Shown in pieces: positions 11,901 to 22,300 of a stretch of 64,000 nt of DNA. The position numbers and the translations under genes are program-made. Position 1 is the first letter of the stretch. The number at the start of each line of letters is the position of its first letter. The notes under the pieces are model-generated. The model was not told where the DNA came from, made no database searches, and worked only from the letters and a program-made list of their open reading frames with translations. This DNA is from Strigamia acuminata (lineage: Eukaryota > Arthropoda > Chilopoda > Geophilomorpha > Linotaeniidae), in the NCBI GenBank assembly GCA_949358305.1, contig OX442314.1:18469060-18533059 (forward strand), in the 5' to 3' direction.

Positions 11901-13157
11901 GGTAGAAATGAACATTGAAGATTCGTCGTCTTCGCTTGTGCGGGCGGCGGATGCAGTTTTTGACTTTGAGTTCAGCGATCACACATACCGGTACTGTGAC
12001 GTGGGAACGCCAGCGTCTTCGTTGAGTCCCACGTCATCCTCGTGTCTGCAGAGCCCTTGCAGTTTCACTCTCGACTCGCCGTCGCCACCGCCCACCACTG
12101 CCGATTTTTGCGAATTCTTTCAAGCTTCTGGAAAAATTATGGAGCGCGACTTCTCCAATCTTACTCTCTCTGGTATTTTGGCTTTTTACTTCGAGGGAAA
12201 AAAACGATGTCTGCGTAATCGAATGTGTTATGTGGTTGCAGACAAAGAGCAGCGAGAGTTATACGAGGCAGCTAAAGTCATTCAAAAGGCTTACCGCCAT
12301 TACAAAGGTCGAAAACGCCAGGAGCAGGACAAAGAACGTGCGGCCGCCATCATCATACAGAATTACTACCGTCGATATAAACAGGTTCTGCCTTTTTCTT
12401 CTACATCATTCCATATCGAATACACTTCGAACCATTATATTTACTCTTTTCAGTATGCGTACTTCAAACAAATGACTAGAGCTGCTTTAGTGATTCAAAG
12501 CCAGTTTCGCAATTATTGCGAGCACAAAAAGAGGTTTAAGAGGAGTCAGGAAGCCGCTGTTTGCATCCAGAACTACTATCGCAGCTACAAAGAACAACAA
12601 GAACGACTGCGACAGAGCCGGGAATCAACCCCGACTAGTTCAGGACTCAAGTAATTACAATCTTATCAGCAATTTTCATTTCGCTCAAACGTTTTCGATA
12701 TTTTTAGACGCACCTATTCGCAGAGACGGCAACATCAGGCAGCTCGTAAAATTCAGCAATTTATGAGGCAGTCTAAGAATAAGTGAGTGATTTTTGTTGC
12801 TTTTTAAAAAGCTCTTTATCTAGGTTAAGTTGTAATAACTCTGTTGGTCTAATTGGATTTTTCTCCTCAATTTTAACGCTAACTTAGCGTGTGGGATTAT
12901 TTGGATGGGAAAGCGGTGAGTCAGCTTGCGCTTGTCTTTTTTACTTGCCATTTTTCATTTTTGGTTCGCTTTTTTTCCCCTTTCCTTTCCTTTCCTTTCC
13001 TTTCCTTTGCATTGTTTTGTCGTTAGTGTGTTTTCGTTTGTGGTTTCAAGTTAACGAAACGCTCGATTTTTATAGATTACAGAAAGAGCGTGCTTTGGCT
13101 GCCGGAAACGAGACCCTAAGTCATCGGTCACGTCGGGACAGTCACCAGCCACCATAA
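5910..13157 (+). CDS. CAMTA: Calmodulin-binding transcription activator (CAMTA), 5'-partial
   Basis: This is a nuclear DNA-binding, calmodulin-linked transcription factor. Fifteen exons join in phase to about 1292 residues: 5910-6045, 6846-6917, 8470-8611, 8674-8720, 8784-9764, 9822-10308, 10369-10500, 10578-10936, 11001-11248, 11329-11573, 11639-12172, 12242-12384, 12454-12650, 12708-12782, 13076-13157. Domains in order are the CG-1 DNA-binding domain (from [20 protein letters not shown] through the LVHYLNVP segment in exon 3), a Cys/His cluster ending in HRIISPK (exon 5), a long Ser/Thr/Pro-rich region, and a His-rich patch. These are followed by the TIG/IPT fold (exons 6-7, [15 protein letters not shown]), ankyrin repeats (exons 8-9, [12 protein letters not shown] and [16 protein letters not shown]), the conserved [16 protein letters not shown] segment (exon 11), and IQ motifs (exons 12-14). 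The order and motifs match animal CAMTAs throughout. The first part of CG-1 and the start codon are missing. The stop TAA is at 13155-13157. Confidence 0.95.
6918..8469 (+). other. CAMTA intron 2
   Basis: This is AT-rich intronic DNA between CG-1 exons, from a GT donor at 6918 to a TTTTTTTAG acceptor. No coding signal is seen; the ORF at 7517-7783 on the other strand is low-complexity. Confidence 0.7.
10515..10577 (+). repeat. (TTTTA)n microsatellite at a CAMTA splice acceptor
   Basis: A run of TTTTA/TTTCA units ends exactly in the AG acceptor of the exon starting at 10578, so the repeat itself supplies the pyrimidine-rich tract. Confidence 0.8.
11250..11286 (+). repeat. Short tandem repeat in a CAMTA intron
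   Basis: About four tandem copies of a 9-base unit close to GAAAAATTG lie at the start of the 80-bp intron 11249-11328. Confidence 0.7.
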
Positions 13158-16100
13158 CCGCCCTCAGCCGATCGGCTACCCCTATTAGCACGTGAATTGG
13201 ATCAGAATCACTCGTGCGTTTGATTTTTATTTTCAATCCTATTTAAAATATGGGAGTTTATATATATATATATTTTTTAATTTAGAAATATGACATTTGA
13301 AGAACTAAAGGTAGAAGGAAGCATTTGCACATGATAGAAAGACATTAATTTAATTTAATTGATGAAACGAAGAGAAGTGTTGGGAAATATGTCTATTTCC
13401 CCCTTTTCATTTTCTTCACGGATTGCGCTGATTTCTGCACCTGAAACCGTCCCATCTTGGACGCTTTTTATCAAACTAAATACCGTAATGTTTATTTTCA
13501 TATCCTTAATGTTTTAACATCTCCGGTTTACGAGGTTTCAATTTGTTGGGTTTAGTTTAGAAATTTCAAAAAGCAGCAGTTTGAAACTTTTCAAGCTAAG
13601 GTCTAAAAAAATAACGATAATAAACATTTTAAGTTGTTTAATGAGTAAAAAAAAATAAACAAAAAAACGTAAAAATTACCCAAAAAAGAAGAAAAAAACA
13701 AACATAATAACGATAATAATGGTAATGATAATGATAATAATAATAATCCAGTGGTTAACTTTAACTAAATTCATTTTTTCTCATCAACTATGCACGTAAC
13801 TTGGGTTTTTATCGTCTATTCATTCAAGTAATAATAAAAATCTTACAAATATGTAAACTAAATAATACTAACCTTAGTACTTCGCCGATAGATAAATCTC
13901 TTTTTCTCTCATTCTTTTCCGAAAAATAAGATGAAATCTTTATTGTCAGTATCTTCTAGTGACAATTTTAAGAGATCCATTTTTAGAATCGTAAAAATTA
14001 CACAAGTATAAAAAAAATATTCAATATTTCTTTAATATTTTTTATTAATTAATTAATTAATTAATTAATCAAACGGGGGTGTCTTAAATAAGAAGACAAA
14101 CGAGTCTTAATTTCTGTACAAACATTTGCTAGGTTTAAAATTGTAATCTCGTGGCAATACGAAGAATTGTAACGAGCGAAGCAAACAAATTGAGACCTAG
14201 CAATTCACGTACAAACAACTTTTCTTTGGAAACTAAAAATACTATAAATAAATGAATGTCTGCTTGTGCTGCTTACGAAGTGATCTGAATTATCTAAAAA
14301 GAAAAATTATTTTTCTGCTCGCAGGCATGATTTTTAATTCACTTTTTATTAACATGTAATTGCGAAGAGGTTTTACGAAATGCGGACGTGAGTAGACAAT
14401 ATTTTGTTGTTGTAGCTTTTAATTTAAATAACTGAGAAGGAAAAAAAAAATTCTCTTTTAAAAAAAAAAATATGCTGTAAATATATATATAAATATACAT
14501 TATATAAAAAAAATTATAAATATATAAATACGTTTGAAACTGGGCTAAAGAATTAATCATAACTAGTTATTTGCAGTAACATAATCACTGTACTTAACAT
14601 CTTTGAAATTGTAGTTTTGGGATTCGAATTTTTTCAGCTTTGGGAAATTACAGTGTTCATAGTTCGAATTAAACTCATTCAATTAGGCTCACAATTCTGT
14701 CACGTGTTACAATGTCGCACTTGTTTGGACATTAAAAAAAAGTTTTCTTCTTACTACGTTCTATAAATATATATATTCACTTTTCAAGTTTGCAAACTTC
14801 TTAAGGCATTACTCTCACTATAATTTTTTCTATCAGTGGACATTTTTACCTGTAATGGTTAAATGAATTCAAGCACATGAAAAATTTTTAAATTGAGAGT
14901 AAAATCTTTCCGTTTTCTTTTTTTGTACATACGTCAGTTGTTTTTTTGGTTTTTGTCGTTTCTTTTTAATTTTTTAAGCTGACTTTTATTTTTATCCTCT
15001 GTAAATAGAGCTGTTGATGGTTTTAAAATTCTATTCTACAAAATTTTAACTGAGAGGGATAAAGTTACGGTATTGTAAATTTTAATAATTATTCTCATGA
15101 TTTTTATTTTTGAAATGAGAAGAAAAAAAGATTGAATTTTTTTTTGCTTATACTAGCGGATCATATTTAATATATTTGAGAGTGAGTTTGTTGAGTCATT
15201 GGAATGCTCATTCCGGTGAATTTTTAATTAAATCCTATATATTTTTATCCACAATTGCATTGGCAGCAAATAGCAAAACTTTGCATAATTAAAAAGAAAA
15301 AAGAAGTGGAATTGAAAGAATTGTAATAGTTTTGCGTTCTCAAATTGATGGAATGGAACGAGATGAAATTGAATGATAAGTGTTGCTCTTGGCTGCCGTT
15401 GGAATTGCAACGCTATGATCTGCTTTGATGTGTTCAAAACCATTTTCATTTTTAATGAAGTCGTTAAAGTAACTCGAACCATGAAAGACTAGAATATAAA
15501 TCTATTAGATATGCTAATTTTCTTAAGAAAAAAAGATTCTTCAAACTTGCGCCAGCAGTGTATCTTGGTTCTCGTTATCTCTGTATATGTAAATTATATA
15601 TTAGTGCATCAATGTAGAATTGAAGCGAAAACCAAGGCTTCTGCGATTTTAAAACCGAAAAAAAATAACAATAAAATAACAAAAAAAAATAACAAAAGGA
15701 ATTGTTCTTCGTCAGGTGTTGTGAATGTTTGGGGCTTAAATATTTCTATCTTAAATGTCAGTGTTTCCAAAATTCATTGCATTGCTAGTCTACATGGCTT
15801 GAATTTTTAACTTAAAAACAAAATTGTTTTCATGGCACAACAATTCAAGTTTTATTACGTTTTAAACATGTGATTTTGTTTTCATATATTTTGTTTGTTT
15901 GTTTTTTCTTTTTCTTTTCTTTTACATCGTTTTAGCTTTTCTAGTCTGTTGTATTATTACTTAAATGGAAATTTGGTGTTCAGATAAAACTATTGTTTGT
16001 TGAGTGGCAATTGTATTCATTTTTGCAGTATTTGGTTTTGGACTGTTCTCTGTTAACTGAAACCATTTTAGCCACTCTGGCTGTTTCAACCTGTTTCTTG

Positions 16101-16351
16101 CTCTTTTTTTATCCAACTAAGTCGTGCCTCAAATGAAAAATAAATCATTCCAAAAATCTTTTGCCTCTACTGTTTTCAACCTTTTATTTTTGCCAATTTG
16201 AACGCTCCAATCCACCACATCAATATTTATACACTTCCACACAAACAATTGTTATTTCGGAATCACCAACCCAAAGAAAATAAGGAATGTCTTTAGGCTT
16301 ATCCTATTTGAACATTATCTTTAATCCAAAATGAGAAACAGAAATTAACAA
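13158..16351. other. CAMTA 3' UTR and convergent intergenic region
   Basis: About 3.2 kb lies between the CAMTA stop and the stop of the receptor cyclase gene on the opposite strand. It is AT-rich with microsatellites, for example ATTA repeats near 14041-14070 and TAATA-type repeats near 13720-13748. Several AATAAA-like sites could serve either 3' end. No gene is seen. The minus-strand ORFs here are low-complexity. Confidence 0.6.
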
Positions 16352-19300
16352 TTAATATTTTCTACTATCATCATCATCAGATTTAATAGTTTTTGATTTA
16401 ATATCGGGTTCATCATTGCCACTTGCATCTACGTCGAAACTTCCAATTGTCCTAGACCTAGACGATGCCGACGAAAGCAGCGATGTTTTACTCTGTTTAT
16501 CAACCTCATTTGTTTCCTCAAATGTAGGCTCTACAAGCGTTATTTCACTTTCACTTTCGTCAACTATCGTCATTGCATCTACTACATCAAAAGTCGTATT
16601 TGACTTCAGGTTACGGCTGCTAGTTATTGATGCGGCGTATGGTGCATTGAAGGTGGAGTCAGACTTTTTATATCTGCCACTAGTTCGTGTAACTCTCGTT
16701 TCAAAAAGGGACATATTAGGAGTAGCTGGCAATTCACCAGAAAACCCTTTTTTACCCATTAACCAATAGGTGGAAATTGTACCTATAGACTGAAGAAAAA
16801 ACATTTTAGTCATTGCCAATATGCAAAAAGTCACTGAACTGGAATTTCCAATTCCTTTCTGAACATCAAATAATATAAACCGGTTTCATGTAGTAATGCT
16901 GCAGTTGTTTCGGATACTTGCACCGCGTAAGCTGAAATATCGATTTTATTTTTGTTTTTATTTTTGAATTTAAGTTTTAAATTAGAAAATTCTACGTTCT
17001 CCTTGAGATTCCATATGCTGCGCAATTGTAACGTCTTCACCAATTATGCAGTAGTAAGGCATTTTTAAACCAATGACTCCAGTAACGCACGAACCTGCAT
17101 CAAAGTAAAAGGCTGTTAGTCTTATTGATGCTTAGTGTTTCATTTATTTTAGTTTATTTATTTATTTTATTTATTTTGCCAGAGTGAATGCCAATTCGAA
17201 TTTGAAGTCGTTTATATGGGATGTGTCTTATTGGGAAACAAGTAACCGCAGATAAAATGTGCAATGCCATTGTAGCAATGTCCTCGTGATGAAATCGATT
17301 TGCTGTAGGAATTCCGCCAACAACGCAGTCTAGAACAACAAAAGAGTGTTTGAAAATTATTAATATTATTATTATTATTATATTATTATTATATTATTTG
17401 TTATTAATTATTATACTATATTATTTAACAAGAAATCGCAATTTCTAAAACGAGATTCGCAGTTTGATTGAATGTTTCGATCGGGTTTCGATGCAGGTCA
17501 AGCCAAGGTAGATGTTTTTTTTCTTCTTTTCTTTCTTTCTTTCTTTTATGTATCGTACATCGATTTGGTTACTTCATCCCGGGATCATTAGGTTTAATTC
17601 AGTACCGGTAGTGTTTATTAAAAAAATAAACTTGCAGCGCCCGACATATGGTTAGCGATGCCAAATGCATTTAGTGCGCATGTTAATACATAACATGGAA
17701 TACGCAATTAGTACAATTTATTTTCCAAGATAAGGGAAATGAATAAGCTTTGATGATAAAACATCGGCACCAATGGCGGTCGTTATTTAAAAAGTGCAGG
17801 CAGGATGGCGGGGCGGGGACGGGATTATGCAGCTTATTTTAGTGAAACGAAAACTTACATACATCTCCAATAGTTTCCACCTTGAAAACACGAAATCTTT
17901 CGATAATATTATCAAAACATATGTATAAATCATTGAGTAATTCAATAGTTTGCTCGGGTGTGCTCTCCTTTGCAATGTTTGTAAAACCGACAATGTTGCT
18001 ACAATTTCATACAAAAGAAAGTTTTAACATTATTGGAAAAATTGTACCATATATACCATAAACATCACCTATAAAATATAGTTACTTCACTATGCCATTC
18101 AGATATTGCATCATTACCCTGCTTAATGTTTTGAGCTACTGACGGTGGCAAAATTCGCGAAATTAGTTCTTCGGTTTTACTTTTTTCTGATTGGATCTGA
18201 ATGGCTTTTTCATTCAGGATATCTTGCAAGTGGTACGAATATTTTTCCAACTACAAATCATACCATCAGTGTATCAACAAAATTAGATAACATTTCCTTG
18301 TGTAATTAGTTAATAATCGTTTGACCCTCGGTTTGCTCACTGAAGATGGTAGTTTTGATTTATTGTTTATTGTAGCGCCATTAATTTCATTAAAAGCACT
18401 TTATTATAGAGTTATCAGTTATTAGTTAAACTCACCATGTAAATGAGATTCTCAATTAGTTCTCCTTTTAAGGGGTGAATGACATTCAACTTTGCAGCTA
18501 TTTCGCTAAAACTAGGTCGGTTTATTGGCTTTTCGGATGTGGTTTCTGATATAAGCTTGAAAAAAAATTTTAAACATTAAAATTCCATTCAAACTATCCA
18601 AAATCCAATCGTACTTTCATCACTCCCTTCTTTTCGGCAAAATTATCAGGCATTTTAGGATTTTTTAAAGCGGGACGGATTGGACGTTTTGTGTCATAAT
18701 CATGTGCTTCAAGAAGCTTCAAAGCAACTTTACAATCTATATACATACAGCATAAATCAATTGTATTATTTACCCTTTTTATTTTTATGTTTTCAATATC
18801 TTCATGATCTCTCAGAAGTCTTAATAGCTCGTCTATTGATAAAATTTGTAGCTCGTGGAAGTAAGCAGATTTGTGAGTACAGATTTCAGTGAGAATGATG
18901 CCAAAAGAGAATACATCACTAAGTTTAGTTCCATTGTTTAAGTCATTAGGAGATGTGCAAACTCGCAACAACTCTGGAGATGTCCACAGCATGTATCTAA
19001 AAATGGACAAACCATCTTCAGTTTTTAACCAAGAAGAAAAAGTAGGCTACATTTACCTCTTCGTTTCTTCTACATAAACTTTAGAATTAATTTTTCGTAT
19101 TCTTTGAATACCAAATCCTGTTAAAAATAATATTAAGTTCTCAATAGTCGGCTGACTATAACTTAGTCTGTGCCCGCTTGACGTCAAATTCAAACACTAA
19201 ATTCCATTTTATGCGCACGAAAACACAAAAGAATAATACCATTACCTGTTATTATTTCTAAAAATCACGCATTTGTGCGCAGTCAGGGATTTGTCAGTTT

Positions 19301-22300
19301 GATTTTGGAATCAAGAGTCCGGGCGCGAGACAGTTGTAGTTAAGCTCACCCGCTATTTTGCACAACCATTTGTTATCTATGAGACAATTTGAAGATTTTA
19401 AACGACCGTGAGACACAAGCTTAGTACTGTGTAGATATTCCATTCCACTCGCAATGTCTCTCAAGATGGAAAACTTAAACGGCCATGTTAAATTGAAAAC
19501 TTCATTCGCTAGAATTTTATCCAAACTTTCCTGAGTTGCATGAAAAATATTACTGATTTTATATAACGAGGGAAGTGAAGGGTTCTTATTAGGCATACTT
19601 TAGGCATAATCTCCACAAGAATAGCTACGTTTGGAGCGTCGGGACAAATGCCATAAAAGCGGATCAAATTATCGTGTCTTATAGATTTGAGTAATATTAT
19701 TTCGTCCCTAATTTCTGGTGAATTTATATTCAACGAATCTCTATCAAGTTTCTTTGCATATAAATCTTTTCCTTTCCAGACTATTGCGTTTTCAATATAT
19801 GAAATTATGCTCGGAATGGTTCCACCACGACTTGAGTGCGGTGTGTCGATTTTTGGGGTTCGAACAACGTATGGCAGTGCAGTTAATGAAGGGCGATTGG
19901 AGAGTCCTAATTGGGTTGTTGGCGTAGGCACATCGGTTGGTGGCATCTTTTCTATAACATCTTTCCAGTTTACAAGCCAGTCAGAATTCCGCAGTTGTTC
20001 TCGTCTGATTCGCCTGCAGTCGATACAATTGCACATTAGTCGAAGGGTCAGCACGTGTCGAACGATAGAATCTAGGACAATTGAAAAGTTAACAGTGGTT
20101 TGGCGCCGCAAATATCGTGCGAAAATCAATGCGGAACAGGAAATGAGGGTGGCTGTATCCAATTAAATTCCAAAATTTGAAAAAATGTGTAGTGATAGCG
20201 AGCAATAAGCTCATCTGTCTCACCAATTAAGACAAGCATTAAATTATTTGTGATTATTGTAATAATTGCGTTAAATATTTTTGAAACGAACCACCGAGTT
20301 AACAAGTTAATCGTCCTAGGTAGAATAATCGCCCGATTTTTAAAAAATCTTATTGTTTTTATAGAATCACTTACATTCTCATATTGCATTTGTAAAAGTT
20401 AAAAATAATGGTGATCGCACCCACAATGCAAATCACAATAGCAATTATAAGAACTCCAGTCATGACCTGACAACTTTCGCCATGGTAGCCGACATAACAT
20501 TTGCAGTAGTTAGGATGCACACATTCTCCATTTAAGCAGCTTACACTAAATTATAATTATAAATTAAATTAAGTTATTCTACAATAAATTATACACTTAA
20601 TTATGGATACTTACGAACATATTGCAATAGCGCAAAACGGTCCAGACCAACCTTGGTGACAAATACAATTGAATGGTGATTTACACACTCCGTTTTGACA
20701 ACTTTCACAGATAGCTGTATCGCAATTATCACCGCTGAATGCAGGTTCCATCGAGTTCTCTACTGTTTCATTGGAGAATACTTCGCCCACCCTATAACAC
20801 CTGCACTCATTAGGACGCACACAAACACCATTCTTGTATATATGAGCACTTGTAGAGTCTATTCTTCCACCTCCACATCCATTATCGCAGAAAAAAGCTG
20901 GTAAAATCATATCAGTTCGGAGACTAAGCTGGCTCAGATTTTCAGTATATTTTTCGGCTGTCAGAGTTAAGGTTATGAATTTCATATGTCCGCGTGTGGA
21001 CAAATAGCTGAGTAATTAAAAATAGGCTTAGTAATGTTTTTAAAATGTGTGAATCGGACTTACAATCTGGGGATAAGTCGAGTTTCGTTAGGTATTCGTA
21101 ATGGAACATATGGCATGGAGAACGTTTTCATTTCGGCGCTAGAACTTCCAAGTGGTATTTCGATGATTCGCTCTAAAGTTCCTGAATTGTCCAATTGGAC
21201 ATCTCTCTTTTTCTTTTTGGCGTTTTTAACTATGTTTCCAACAAGGTAATCATTTACACTAAACAATCGTGCTATTTTATCAATCTAAAAGTAAGATATT
21301 GGTGTCAAATTATTCCAGTTAAAGCTGTACTATGTACACACATACAAACAATGGAGGTTTCTTAACATTTCTTAGGTTTATTACATTTACTACGCCAACA
21401 AGTGTACCCCCCCTCCATTTTCCGTTTGGGAATTCTATTTTACCAGTTAAGCCTTCAAAACTGATCTAAAAGTAAGGTAATGATTTATTTATCGTAAATC
21501 CCGTACTTCAATAGAACAACTTACTTCTTGTATCGTTTTCACAGTTGATTCAAGGGTAATAGTTTCATTTTTTCGAATCAGCTCGTCTAAAGCGATGGCA
21601 TAACACAGAACTACGTCATACCCCAAACCAATTTCTCCAGAAAGCTAAAATAATAATTTAAATAATAAAAATTTTAGGAGTATTTTGAATTTTGTTTCGT
21701 ATTTCTTGGCAATATCTAGCATATTCTGAATAAACCCTATACTATTATTATAGATTTTCGAACTTTGAAAGAGCGTTTAGCAATCGGTATTCCATTGTAC
21801 TCGGCAGAATTCATTTCGTAGAAACGACGATTGATGTGGTACCACAGATCGGAAGAGTAACCTGATACGTTGTGCACTCCTTGAAATATCAACATTCCTT
21901 CAAATGCTTCAGAACAAGTAGGTGTCTTTAAAGAAAGAGAGAGAAATAAATTGCCTTTGATGCTTATGTGCTTCAGAAACAAACGTGCAAAACATCAAAG
22001 CCGTGCTAGAATCATCAAAAACCTGTTGACAATATTCATGGTTGTCCTTCCAATCGAATTCTTCTTCCCCCAACCATTGGTAGCCGTGCATAGGAGCAAA
22101 TTTATTACTGAAATTTGATCAGATATGCTCGGTCAATTACATCACTGATTTATCTACTCATTTTTATCTACTTAATTGCTTGTCTGAACAGCCAATACTG
22201 CTTAGGGGGGTACACATGACTGTAAACTATTTTTGCTCCAGTTTTCTTTGCGTTTTCTATTTCTGTTGATAAGTCAACAAGATCGTCTACATGAATCTGG

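Noticed and set aside
16416-16769. Plus-strand 117-codon ORF
   Set aside because: It is antisense to the last exon (Ser/Thr-rich tail) of the receptor cyclase gene.
18774-18780. Possible intron inside receptor cyclase exon 18996-18615 (GTAAAT donor)
   Set aside because: Splicing there breaks the frame, whereas reading through is open and in phase with both neighbours.
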